A stretch of 53,928 nucleotides of DNA, taken from NCBI GenBank assembly GCA_001770815.1, contig MESD01000166.1:1-53928 (forward strand), in the 5' to 3' direction. The number at the start of each line of letters is the position of its first letter. Within the stretch, counting starts at the first letter, position 1. Below the pieces are notes generated by a model. It made no database searches, had not been told where the DNA came from, and was given only the letters and a program-made list of their open reading frames with translations. This stretch comes from Burkholderiales bacterium RIFCSPHIGHO2_12_FULL_69_20. Its GTDB lineage: Bacteria; Pseudomonadota; Gammaproteobacteria; Burkholderiales; Burkholderiaceae_C. This document shows, one piece after another, positions 39,468-49,060 of the stretch. Both the position numbers and the translations under genes were made by a program.

Positions 39468-40115
39468 GTGGCCTCGCAAGGCATCCAGGCGATCGGCTTG
39501 ACGGGCGGCATCGGCAGCGGCAAGAGCACGGTGGCCGCGCAGCTGGTGGCCTTGGGCGCCACGCTGGTCGACACCGATGCCATCGCCCATGCGCTGACCA
39601 CGCCGGGCGGTGCGGCCATGCCGGCGCTGCGCCAGCGTTTCGGCGACGACGTGGCCGGGCCCGACGGCGCGCTGGATCGGGCCCGCATGCGCGCCCTGGT
39701 GTTTGCCGACCCCGATGCCAAGCGCGCGCTCGAAGCCATCCTGCATCCGATGATCGGCGCCGAGGCCCAGCGCCAGGCCGCCGCGGCGGGCGATGGCGTG
39801 GTGGTGTTCGACGTGCCGCTGCTCAGCGAGTCCAGCCACTGGCGCGCACGCTGCCAGCGCATCCTGGTGGTCGACTGCAGCGCCGAGACGCAGGTGCGGC
39901 GGGTGATGGCCCGCTCGGGCTGGAGCGCCGAGCAGGTGCAGCGTGTCATTGCACTGCAATCACCCCGTGCGCAGCGCCGCGCGATCGCCGATGCGGTGAT
40001 CTTCAACGACGGCATCACCCCCGAGACCCTGGCCGACGAAGTGGCGCAGCTGTGGGCGCTGTGGGGTTTGCCGCAGACGATCAGCCAGGCCGTCGAGGGC
40101 GCGCCAGGCGCCTGA
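39468..40115 (+). CDS. coaE: dephospho-CoA kinase
   Basis: CoaE phosphorylates dephospho-CoA, the last step of CoA synthesis. The 215-residue product has the P-loop LTGGIGSGKSTV near 11-22, VDTDAIAHALTTPGG, and VVFDVPLLSES typical of the family. The start is GTG at 39468, 2 bases after pilD. The open frame running upstream through pilD is a shadow. The pilD-coaE-zapD-yacG order is conserved in proteobacteria. Confidence 0.95.
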   Translation: MASQGIQAIGLTGGIGSGKSTVAAQLVALGATLVDTDAIAHALTTPGGAAMPALRQRFGDDVAGPDGALDRARMRALVFADPDAKRALEAILHPMIGAEAQRQAAAAGDGVVVFDVPLLSESSHWRARCQRILVVDCSAETQVRRVMARSGWSAEQVQRVIALQSPRAQRRAIADAVIFNDGITPETLADEVAQLWALWGLPQTISQAVEGAPGA

Positions 40116-40198
40116 ACGCGGGCGGCCGGCCGGGCCGCTGTGGAACAATCCTCGGGCTGACCGCGGCCCCTGCTGCGGCTGCCTCACGAGGAAGCGCC

Positions 40199-40954
40199 TT
40201 GGTCCTGTACGAGTACCCGTTCAACGAGAGTGTCCGCACCCTGCTGCGGCTCGAGCACCTGTTCGACCGGCTCGGCCAGCTGCTGCCGCGTGATGCCGCG
40301 GTGGACCACCACTTTGCGCTGGTGACGATGTTCGAGATCATCGAGGTGGCCTCGCGCTCTGACCTGAAGGCCGACCTGCTCAAGGAACTGGACCGGCACA
40401 AGGCGCAGTTCATCGCCTACCGCAGCAACCCGCAGGTGTCGCAGGATGCGCTCGATGGCGTGATCCACCGCATCGACCACGCCTACAACGCGCTGACCCA
40501 GCAGGTCGGCAAGGCCGGCCAGTCGCTGGCCGGCAACGAATGGCTGACCAGCGTGCGCAGCCGCATCAGCATCCCCGGCGGCACCTGTGAATTCGACCTG
40601 CCGGCCTACTACACCTGGCAGCAGCATGATGCCGCCAGCCGCCGCGCCGACCTGCTGGGCTGGGTGGGCACGCTCGCACCCTGGGCCGAGGCGCTGCAAC
40701 TGCTGCTGCACCTGGTGCGCGACGCCGGCGTGCCGCACAAGGTGGTCAGCCAGGGCGGGCAGTTCCAGCAAAGCCTGCCGCAGGGCCGCAGCTACCAGCT
40801 GCTGCGCATGCGCATTGCCGCCAGCGAGGGCCTGGTGCCCGAGATCACCGGCCACCGGCTGCTGGTGTCGGTGCGGCTGATGCGCCCCGACGCCGAAGGC
40901 CGCCTGCGGCTGGCACCGGTGGACGTGCCCTTTGAACTGACCTTGTGCACATGA
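40199..40954 (+). CDS. zapD: cell-division FtsZ-bundling protein ZapD
   Basis: ZapD crosslinks FtsZ filaments. The 251-residue product begins VLYEYPFNESVRTLLRLEHLF, the diagnostic start of the family, and ends RLRLAPVDVPFELTLC. The start chosen is TTG at 40199, because GAGGAA lies 5 bases upstream and no other start precedes the conserved YEYPFNE. It sits between coaE and yacG. The stop is followed by the repeat-like TGAGCCC... sequence. Confidence 0.94.
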   Translation: MVLYEYPFNESVRTLLRLEHLFDRLGQLLPRDAAVDHHFALVTMFEIIEVASRSDLKADLLKELDRHKAQFIAYRSNPQVSQDALDGVIHRIDHAYNALTQQVGKAGQSLAGNEWLTSVRSRISIPGGTCEFDLPAYYTWQQHDAASRRADLLGWVGTLAPWAEALQLLLHLVRDAGVPHKVVSQGGQFQQSLPQGRSYQLLRMRIAASEGLVPEITGHRLLVSVRLMRPDAEGRLRLAPVDVPFELTLCT

Positions 40955-40977
40955 GCCCGCCCGGCCGCCCGAAGGGC
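40952..40977 (+). repeat. partial copy of the extragenic repeat seen after lolB
   Basis: Starting at the zapD stop codon the bases TGAGCCC, CGGCCGCC and GAAGGG align with those at 10585-10610, differing at about three positions. It lies just upstream of the yacG Shine-Dalgarno sequence. Confidence 0.45.
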
Positions 40978-41010
40978 GAATTCCGGAGTGCGCAGCACGG
41001 AGGAACCCCA

Positions 41011-41238
41011 GTGAGCAACCCCGCCTCCGGCACCGAGCCGCGCCGCGTGCCCTGCCCCACCTGCCGCCGGCCGGCGGTGTTTTCACCCGACAACCCCTGG
41101 CGGCCGTTCTGCAGCGAACGCTGCCGGGGCGTCGACCTGGGCGCCTGGGCCAACGAGAGCTACCGGGTCGAGGTGGCGCCCGTGCGCGAAGACGACGACA
41201 CGCTGCCCGACGCGCCCCCTGACCCCCAGCGGACGTGA
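41011..41238 (+). CDS. yacG: DNA gyrase inhibitor YacG
   Basis: The 75-residue zinc protein has C-X2-C (CPTC near 15-18) and C-X3-C (FCSERC near 34-39). In E. coli YacG binds GyrB. The start chosen is GTG at 41011, with GGAGG 7 bases upstream. An ATG at 40951 overlapping the zapD stop would add 20 residues read from the repeat-like sequence and is less likely. The C-terminus is acidic and Pro-rich (EDDDTLPDAPPDPQ). It overlaps the DUF748 gene. Confidence 0.9.
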   Translation: MSNPASGTEPRRVPCPTCRRPAVFSPDNPWRPFCSERCRGVDLGAWANESYRVEVAPVREDDDTLPDAPPDPQRT

Positions 41239-44200
41239 ACCCGCCCCTGCCATCGGCCGGCCGCGGCCCGCGGCGATTCCTGCGCGTCGGCTTGATCCTG
41301 CTGGCCACGGGGGCGCTGCTGGCCGGCGCAGCCTGGTGGGCAATCCCGGCGCTGCTGCAGTCGCAACTGCCGCCCCGGCTGGGCCAGGCGCTGGGCCGGC
41401 CGGTCAGTCTGCAGGCCGTGACCTTCGAGCCCGGTCGGCTGGCGCTGCGGCTGCAAGGCCTGCAGATCGGCGCCGCGGGCGCGGCGCCCGCCGATCCGCT
41501 GCTGCATGTGCAAGGGCTGCTGGTCGATTTCGGCCTGGTCGCCTCGCTGCGCCAGCGCGCGCCGGTGATCGAGGCGCTGGCCATCGACGGCCTCCAGCTG
41601 CGGCTGGCGCGCACCGCGCCGGGCCACTACGACATCGACGACCTGATCACCCGGCTGACCACCGCGCCCGGCGAACCGGCCTCCCCCGAGCCGGTGCGGT
41701 TTGCGCTGAACAACCTGGCGCTGCGCGATGCACAGATCCGCTTCGACGACCAGCCGGCGGGCCGGGTGCACGAGGTGCAGGCACTGACGCTGACGCTGCC
41801 CTTCCTGTCCAGCCTGGCCGACGATGCGGCAACCCCGGCCGAACCGCGCCTGAGCTTCACCGTCAACGGCACGCGCGTGGACACCCGCAAACGCCTGCTG
41901 CCGTTCGCCCCCACCCGGTCGGGCGACCTGACGCTGGCCTTTGCCGATCTCGACCTGAAGCCCTGGCTGGGCTACCTGCCCGCCAGCCTGCCGGTGCGGC
42001 TGCAGCGCGGGCGGTTGGGAGCCGATCTGACACTGCACGTCGCCCAGGCGCCGCAGGGCGCCCCCACGCTGCAGGTGCAGGGCCGGCTGGCGCTGGACGA
42101 CCTGGCACTGACCGAGCCCGACGGCACGCCGCTGGCCGCCTGGCGGGCGCTGAAGCTCGAACTGCGCGACCTGCAGCCGCTGCAGCGGCGCGCCAGCCTG
42201 GGCACGCTGCGCATCGACGGCGCAGCGCTGCAGCTGAGCCGCGATGCACGCGGCCTGCTGAACCTGCAGCGGCTGCAGCCCGCGGCCGGGCCTGAAGCGC
42301 CGCGGCCCGCGGCCAGCGCCTCCACCGCCGACACGGCCAACCCCTGGCAGATCGCGCTGGCCGCGCTGCAGATCGAAGGCGCCCGGGTGGATTGGCACGA
42401 TGCCACGCTGCGGCCCGCCGCCGGCTACCGGCTCGATGGACTGGGCATCACGCTGCGTGATCTGCAGTGGCCGCTGAAGGCGCCGATGCCGCTGACGGCA
42501 CAGGCCAGCCTGCATGCCGCAGTGCCCAAGGACCCGGCACCCGGGCGCCCCGCCGCCGCAGCCGGCCAGCTCCGCATCGAAGGCCAGGTCAGCGACCGCG
42601 AGGCCACGCTGGCGCTGCGGCTCGACGGGCTGGCGCTGGACGCGCTGGCGCCCTACGCCCGGCAGGCGCTGCGGCCCCGGCTGAGTGGCCGGCTCAGCAC
42701 CCAGGCGCAACTGCGCTGGGCTGCCGATCCTGCGGTGCTGGCGTTGACGCTGGACAGCGCCACGCTGCAGGGCCTGCAGTTGCGCGACGGCCCGGCCCGC
42801 GCCGCGGCGCCGCTGGCCTCGCTGCGACAGCTGCAGTTGTCGGGCGCGACGATCGACCTGCTGGCCCACCGCCTGGCGATCACCAAGCTGCAGATCACCC
42901 AGCCCAGCCTGGCCCTGTCGCGCAGCGCCGATGGCCAGTTGAACGTGGCGCAGTGGCTGCCACCCGCGGCGCCGACGGCCAGCCCCAGCCGCCCGGTTGC
43001 CACCACAACCCGCCGGGCCGCCACCACCCGGCCGGAGGCCCCCTGGAATCTGGCGCTGCAGGACCTGTCGCTCAGCGGTGGTCGTGTGACCTGGTCGGAT
43101 GCCACCGTCACCGCGGCGCTGGCCGAGGGCCCCTTGCGCGCCGACATCACCGACCTGAAGCTGCGCCTGCAGGGTCTGGCCTGGCCCGCCAGCCCGCGCG
43201 CCCCGCTGCCCCGCCTGCAGCTCACGGCCAGCGTCGGCCTGCCCGCCCCACCGGGAGCCACCCTGGCCACAGCCCCCGACCGTGGCGACATCGACTGGTC
43301 GGGCCGCATCGGCCTGGCACCGCTGCAGGCCGACGGCCGGCTGAAGCTGCGCGCGCTGCCGGTGCACCTGGCCATGCCCTATGCCGGCAACGCGATCCAG
43401 GCCAGCCTGCGCCATGCAGACCTCAGCCTGGACAGCCAGCTCAAGGCCCGGTCGACGCCCGCGGGCTGGCAAGTGCGCACCGACGGCGACCTGCAGCTCA
43501 ACGAGGTGATGGTGCAGGCCAAGGGCGCCGCCGAAGCCAGCGGCGATGCGTTGCTGAGCTGGCAGTCACTGTCGCTGCAGGGCCTGGTGCTGGCGCTGGC
43601 GCCGCCAGCGCGCCCACGCATCGAGGCGCACGAGCAGGCGCTGAGCGATTTCTACAGCCGTCTGGTGCTCGACGAACGCGGCCACCTCAACCTCGCGGAC
43701 CTGGCGGCACCACCGCCCGGTGCGGCCTCGGCGCCGCAGGTCGACAGCGTGACCGCCGCGGTGCCCGGCGCGGCAGTCAGCGCGCCGCCGGCCGATACAG
43801 CGCCGCCTGACACGCTGCCCATCGACCTGGTGCTGGGCCCCACCCAGCTGCGCAACGGCCGCATCGATTTCAGCGACTACTTCATCAAGCCCAACTACAG
43901 CGCCCGCATGACCGAGCTGAACGGGCTGTTCGGCGCCTTCCGCTCGGGCACGCGCGAGATGGCGGCGCTGACGATGCGCGGCCGCGTGGCCGACACCGCG
44001 CTGCTCGACATCAGTGGCCAGCTCAACCCCACCGTCCAGCCGCTGGCGCTGGACATCCGCGCCCGCGCCACCGATCTGGAGCTGGCGCCGCTGTCACCCT
44101 ATGCCGGCAAGTACGCGGGCTATGCCATCGAGCGCGGCAAGCTCAGCATGGACGTGGCCTACAAGATCGAGGCCGACGGCAAGCTCGAGGCCAGCAACCA

Positions 44201-45047
44201 GGTCATCCTGAGCCAGCTGACCTTCGGCGAACGGGTCGAGTCGCCCAGCGCCACGCAACTGCCGGTGCTGCTGGCCGTCGCCTTGCTGAAAGATCGCAAC
44301 GGCGTCATCGACATCAACCTGCCGGTCAGCGGCAGCGTCAACGACCCGCAGTTCAGCGTGGGCGGCATCGTCTGGAAGGTGATCCTCAACCTGCTGGGCA
44401 AGGCCCTGACGGCGCCGTTCGCGCTGCTGGCCGGCGGCGGCAGCGACGACCTGAGCCAGGTCGGCTTCCAGCCGGGCACGGCCCGCTTCACCGACGCCGG
44501 CCGCCAATCGCTGGACAAGGTGGCCAAGGCGCTGGCCAATCGCCCCAGCCTGATGATGACGGTGACCGGCGCGGCCGACACCGTCTCCGAGCGCACGCAA
44601 GCCCAGCGCGTGGCCCTGGAGGAACGGCTGCAGGCCGAGCAGCACCGCGAGCAGTTGCGCGCCGCGCCATCGGCCGGCGCGACCACCGCGGCGGCACCGG
44701 GCGCCAGCGCGCCGGCCTTGCCGCCGCTGTCGGCCGGCGACCGCACGCGCCTGCTCAAGCGGCTCTACCAGCAGACCACGCTGCCCGACAAGCCGCGCAA
44801 CACTTTCGGCCTGCTGCGCGACCTGCCACCGGCCGAGATGGAGAACCGGCTGCGCGCGGCGATCCGCGTCACCGACGACACGATGCGCGAGCTGGCGCTG
44901 CAGCGCGGCCTGGCGGTGCGCGACGCGCTGATCAGCCAGGGCCTGCCCAGCGAGCGCTTGTTCCTCGCCGCGCCCAAGCTGCGCCTGTCGGGCGAGGACG
45001 ACGCGGCCTGGCAGCCGCAGGTCACGCTGACGCTGAGCGCGAAGTAG
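41235..45047 (+). CDS. giant AsmA-like DUF748 protein
   Basis: The 1270-residue product has one N-terminal transmembrane anchor (VGLILLATGALLAGAAWWAIP, about 19-39) and then a very long beta-rich, repeat-like region. The strongest family match is near 900-1060 (YSARMTELNG..., NQVILSQLTFGERVESP, LAVALLKDRNGVIDINLPVSGS), the DUF748 core. AsmA-like proteins bridge the envelope, some carrying lipids. The last 200 residues resemble an OmpA-type peptidoglycan-binding domain (FTDAGRQSLDKVAKALANRP). The start is GTG at 41235, overlapping the yacG stop. The cargo is unknown. Confidence 0.85.
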   Translation: MNPPLPSAGRGPRRFLRVGLILLATGALLAGAAWWAIPALLQSQLPPRLGQALGRPVSLQAVTFEPGRLALRLQGLQIGAAGAAPADPLLHVQGLLVDFGLVASLRQRAPVIEALAIDGLQLRLARTAPGHYDIDDLITRLTTAPGEPASPEPVRFALNNLALRDAQIRFDDQPAGRVHEVQALTLTLPFLSSLADDAATPAEPRLSFTVNGTRVDTRKRLLPFAPTRSGDLTLAFADLDLKPWLGYLPASLPVRLQRGRLGADLTLHVAQAPQGAPTLQVQGRLALDDLALTEPDGTPLAAWRALKLELRDLQPLQRRASLGTLRIDGAALQLSRDARGLLNLQRLQPAAGPEAPRPAASASTADTANPWQIALAALQIEGARVDWHDATLRPAAGYRLDGLGITLRDLQWPLKAPMPLTAQASLHAAVPKDPAPGRPAAAAGQLRIEGQVSDREATLALRLDGLALDALAPYARQALRPRLSGRLSTQAQLRWAADPAVLALTLDSATLQGLQLRDGPARAAAPLASLRQLQLSGATIDLLAHRLAITKLQITQPSLALSRSADGQLNVAQWLPPAAPTASPSRPVATTTRRAATTRPEAPWNLALQDLSLSGGRVTWSDATVTAALAEGPLRADITDLKLRLQGLAWPASPRAPLPRLQLTASVGLPAPPGATLATAPDRGDIDWSGRIGLAPLQADGRLKLRALPVHLAMPYAGNAIQASLRHADLSLDSQLKARSTPAGWQVRTDGDLQLNEVMVQAKGAAEASGDALLSWQSLSLQGLVLALAPPARPRIEAHEQALSDFYSRLVLDERGHLNLADLAAPPPGAASAPQVDSVTAAVPGAAVSAPPADTAPPDTLPIDLVLGPTQLRNGRIDFSDYFIKPNYSARMTELNGLFGAFRSGTREMAALTMRGRVADTALLDISGQLNPTVQPLALDIRARATDLELAPLSPYAGKYAGYAIERGKLSMDVAYKIEADGKLEASNQVILSQLTFGERVESPSATQLPVLLAVALLKDRNGVIDINLPVSGSVNDPQFSVGGIVWKVILNLLGKALTAPFALLAGGGSDDLSQVGFQPGTARFTDAGRQSLDKVAKALANRPSLMMTVTGAADTVSERTQAQRVALEERLQAEQHREQLRAAPSAGATTAAAPGASAPALPPLSAGDRTRLLKRLYQQTTLPDKPRNTFGLLRDLPPAEMENRLRAAIRVTDDTMRELALQRGLAVRDALISQGLPSERLFLAAPKLRLSGEDDAAWQPQVTLTLSAK

Positions 45048-45122
45048 CGGCCCGCTGCACCCGCGGCGCCTCGGTGGACCACGCGGCTGGCCCCCGGGCA
45101 AACCCTGAATGTCGACACCCCC

Positions 45123-45151
45123 CTTGAAACGGCGGGGACGGCCCCTATAAT
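45123..45151 (+). promoter_or_regulatory. groESL promoter (sigma-70, overlapping sigma-32-like)
   Basis: TTGAAA (45124-45129), a 16-base spacer and a perfect TATAAT (45146-45151). The same bases fit the heat-shock form CTTGAAA (45123-45129), 12 bases, CCCCTATAAT (45142-45151). Transcription would start about 45158, right at the CIRCE operator. Confidence 0.8.
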
Positions 45152-45158
45152 CGGTCTG

Positions 45159-45185
45159 CTAGCACTCGTTCACCATGAGTGCTAA
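45159..45185. promoter_or_regulatory. CIRCE operator (HrcA binding site)
   Basis: CTAGCACTC, nine bases, GAGTGCTAA. This matches the CIRCE consensus at 17 of 18 arm bases. It lies directly downstream of the -10, where bound HrcA would block groESL. The rest of the 107-base leader to groES contains no other feature I recognise. Confidence 0.95.
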
Positions 45186-45292
45186 CAAACCAGCCGGCCA
45201 AGCCTGGCTCGGTTCAAAGGCATGTGAATGGGTGCCCACTTCTGCGGCACCCCACCGTCAAAGCTGATTCTTTTGAATCCCAAGGAGATACG

Positions 45293-45583
45293 ATGAAACT
45301 TCGCCCCCTGCATGATCGCGTGATCGTCAAGCGCCTCGAGCAAGAAACCAAGACCGCTTCGGGCATCGTCATCCCCGACAACGCCGCCGAAAAGCCTGAT
45401 CAAGGCGAAGTGCTGGCCGTCGGTCCCGGCAAGCGCAACGACAAGGGCGACTTCATCGCCCTGAACTGCAAGGTCGGTGACCGCGTGCTGTTCGGCAAGT
45501 ACTCGGGCCAGACCGTCAAGGTCGATGGCGACGAGTTGCTCGTCATGCGCGAAGAAGATCTGTTTGCCGTGGTCGAGAAGTAA
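45293..45583 (+). CDS. groES: co-chaperonin GroES
   Basis: The 96-residue product starts [18 protein letters not shown] and contains the mobile loop ([20 protein letters not shown]) and [23 protein letters not shown]. It caps the GroEL ring during folding. The start ATG at 45293 has the strong AAGGAGAT at 45282-45289. It is transcribed from the CIRCE-controlled promoter together with groEL, 50 bases downstream. Confidence 0.99.
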   Translation: MKLRPLHDRVIVKRLEQETKTASGIVIPDNAAEKPDQGEVLAVGPGKRNDKGDFIALNCKVGDRVLFGKYSGQTVKVDGDELLVMREEDLFAVVEK

Positions 45584-45618
45584 TCCTTCTCCCACCTTCC
45601 AGACCACCCCTGAATTGA

Positions 45619-47283
<1,665 letters not shown>

Positions 47284-47380
47284 GGTCAACCGGGGCGGCC
47301 TGGCCGCCTTGTTGACCGGCGGTGCCGGGCAGCCCCCTTGCGGCGGCCGCCCGACCCGCCCGGTTACTGCTTCACACGCA

Positions 47381-47402
47381 CAGGCCACCTTCGGGTGGCC
47401 TG
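47381..47402 (+). terminator. groEL terminator hairpin
   Basis: A perfect 9-base stem (CAGGCCACC/GGTGGCCTG) closed by the very stable TTCG tetraloop, about 100 bases after the groEL stop. The run TTTTTT at 47429-47434 lies further on. The other bases of this 202-base gap hold nothing I recognise, apart from the -10 at 47472. Confidence 0.7.
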
Positions 47403-47471
47403 ATTGCATTGGGCGGTCCGGCGCGCGGTTTTTTGGCGTCTCTTCCGCGCATCGGCCATGTTGGGGGCGTT

Positions 47472-47477
47472 GATAAT
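47472..47477 (+). promoter_or_regulatory. -10 element 8 bases before the next gene
   Basis: GATAAT, 8 bases before the ATG at 47486. No Shine-Dalgarno sequence and no clear -35 box. Confidence 0.4.
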
Positions 47478-47485
47478 CGCGCCCC

Positions 47486-49060
47486 ATGTCCAACCGGCCG
47501 ACGCTGCTCGATTTCATCGACGACGAGTTGCTGCGCGCGCCGATGACCATCGACCAGGTCATCGACGTGGTGCAGACGCAGTGGCGCGGGCGGATGCCGG
47601 GGCACGGCCGGGCCGACGCCGATCCGGCACGTGTGCTCTACCACCACCGCGGCGAGCTGGTGACCCAGGCGCTGGCGACGCTGCGCACCTCGGCCATGGC
47701 CGATCTGCAGGCCGCCACCGCCGAACCGGCGGCGTCGGCGCGGCCCGCTGCCGACGCCGGCGACCTGATGCTGTCGCTGATCGACGAGGACGACGTGGCG
47801 GTGGACATCGGCATCGCCCGCTGCACCGAGGCCGTCAAGCTCAAGGCAGAGATCGATCTGCGCGAGCTGCAGACCTACACCTCGGCGCTGGCCAACGACC
47901 TCAATGTCTCGCGCGACACCAACCCGTTCCGGCCCGAGCGCTTCGTGCGTGCGCTGTGGGCGGGCGTGCAGACGCTGCCGCTGTCGGCGGCGCTGAAGGC
48001 CGCCTTCATGCAGGCGGCGGCCGAGCCGTTGGCCACGGCCTTGCGCCGGTCGTACGCGGCCGCCCGCCAGCGGCTGGAGGATCAGGGCGTCACGCCCGCC
48101 AGCTACCGCACCATCGTGGTCAGCGGCAACACCCACTGGGGGGCCAGCCTGTCGCGCTACCAGCCGCCCGACGATCTGCAGCGCCTGCGCAGCAGCATGC
48201 CCGCGCCGCTGGATGCGCTGACCCGCACCGCCACGCCGCCCCCGCCGCCGCTGCGGGCGGCGCCCGTCGCCAGCGCCACCCCACCCGGGCCGGCGGCCGG
48301 TGGCCCCGACCCGCAACTCATCGAGTTGCTGGCACGCCTGTTCGAGTCCATCCACACCGACTTCAAGCTCGCGCCCGACACGGTGGCCTTGCTGCAGCGG
48401 CTGCAGCCCACTGCGTTGCGCGTGGCACTGCGCGATCCTTCGCTGCTGGACCGCTACGACCACGCGCTGTGGCGTTTCATGGACCAGCTGGCGCACGACA
48501 TCGAGCTCAGCGCCCCGGCGCAGCGCCTGCGCCTGCTGGGCCTGGGCCGCAATCTGGTGGATCACCTGTCGCAGGCCGAAGCCCGCGACAGCCACGGCTT
48601 TGCCTGGGCACTCGAGCGCCTGCTGGCGGCGCAGCGCCAGGCGCTGGCACAGGCCGCGCTGGCGGCCGAGGACGACATCCACAAACTGCAGCGCATCCTG
48701 CTGGCCGAGGCAACGCCCACCACCCGCACCATGCCGCTGGACATCGGCAACCTCGACACGGTGCCGGCCGACCTGATGACGCAGCCAGCGCCCAGCGCCG
48801 ATGCCGCGGCGCTGGGCGCCAGTGGCCTGCCGCCCGGCGCCACGCTGCGCGCCTACCTGCAGGGCGAGTGGCGCACGCTGCAGTCGCTGTGGCAGGACGA
48901 TCACCATGAGCTGACCCTGCTGCGTGAACCCGCCACCGACCGGCGCTGGGCCCTGCACCAGCGCGCGCTGGTGCGGCTGCTCAACGAAGGCCTGGCCCAC
49001 CGCTACAAAGTGCGCTCGCTGGTGCGGCGCGCGGCCGAGAAGGTCTTGCGTGCGCTCTGA
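47486..49060 (+). CDS. hypothetical cytoplasmic protein
   Basis: The 524-residue product has no signal peptide or membrane segment. It appears as two helical regions (about 1-245 and 275-450) joined by a Pro/Ala-rich linker (TPPPPPLRAAPVASATPPGP, about 250-270). The C-terminus (LQGEWRTLQSLWQDDHHELTLLREP near 452-476) looks like a small beta module before a final helix. Some features recall the DUF1631 proteins of betaproteobacteria, but I would not assign it. It overlaps the next gene, a patatin-like phospholipase, by 11 bases, so the two may act together. Confidence 0.75.
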   Translation: MSNRPTLLDFIDDELLRAPMTIDQVIDVVQTQWRGRMPGHGRADADPARVLYHHRGELVTQALATLRTSAMADLQAATAEPAASARPAADAGDLMLSLIDEDDVAVDIGIARCTEAVKLKAEIDLRELQTYTSALANDLNVSRDTNPFRPERFVRALWAGVQTLPLSAALKAAFMQAAAEPLATALRRSYAAARQRLEDQGVTPASYRTIVVSGNTHWGASLSRYQPPDDLQRLRSSMPAPLDALTRTATPPPPPLRAAPVASATPPGPAAGGPDPQLIELLARLFESIHTDFKLAPDTVALLQRLQPTALRVALRDPSLLDRYDHALWRFMDQLAHDIELSAPAQRLRLLGLGRNLVDHLSQAEARDSHGFAWALERLLAAQRQALAQAALAAEDDIHKLQRILLAEATPTTRTMPLDIGNLDTVPADLMTQPAPSADAAALGASGLPPGATLRAYLQGEWRTLQSLWQDDHHELTLLREPATDRRWALHQRALVRLLNEGLAHRYKVRSLVRRAAEKVLRAL

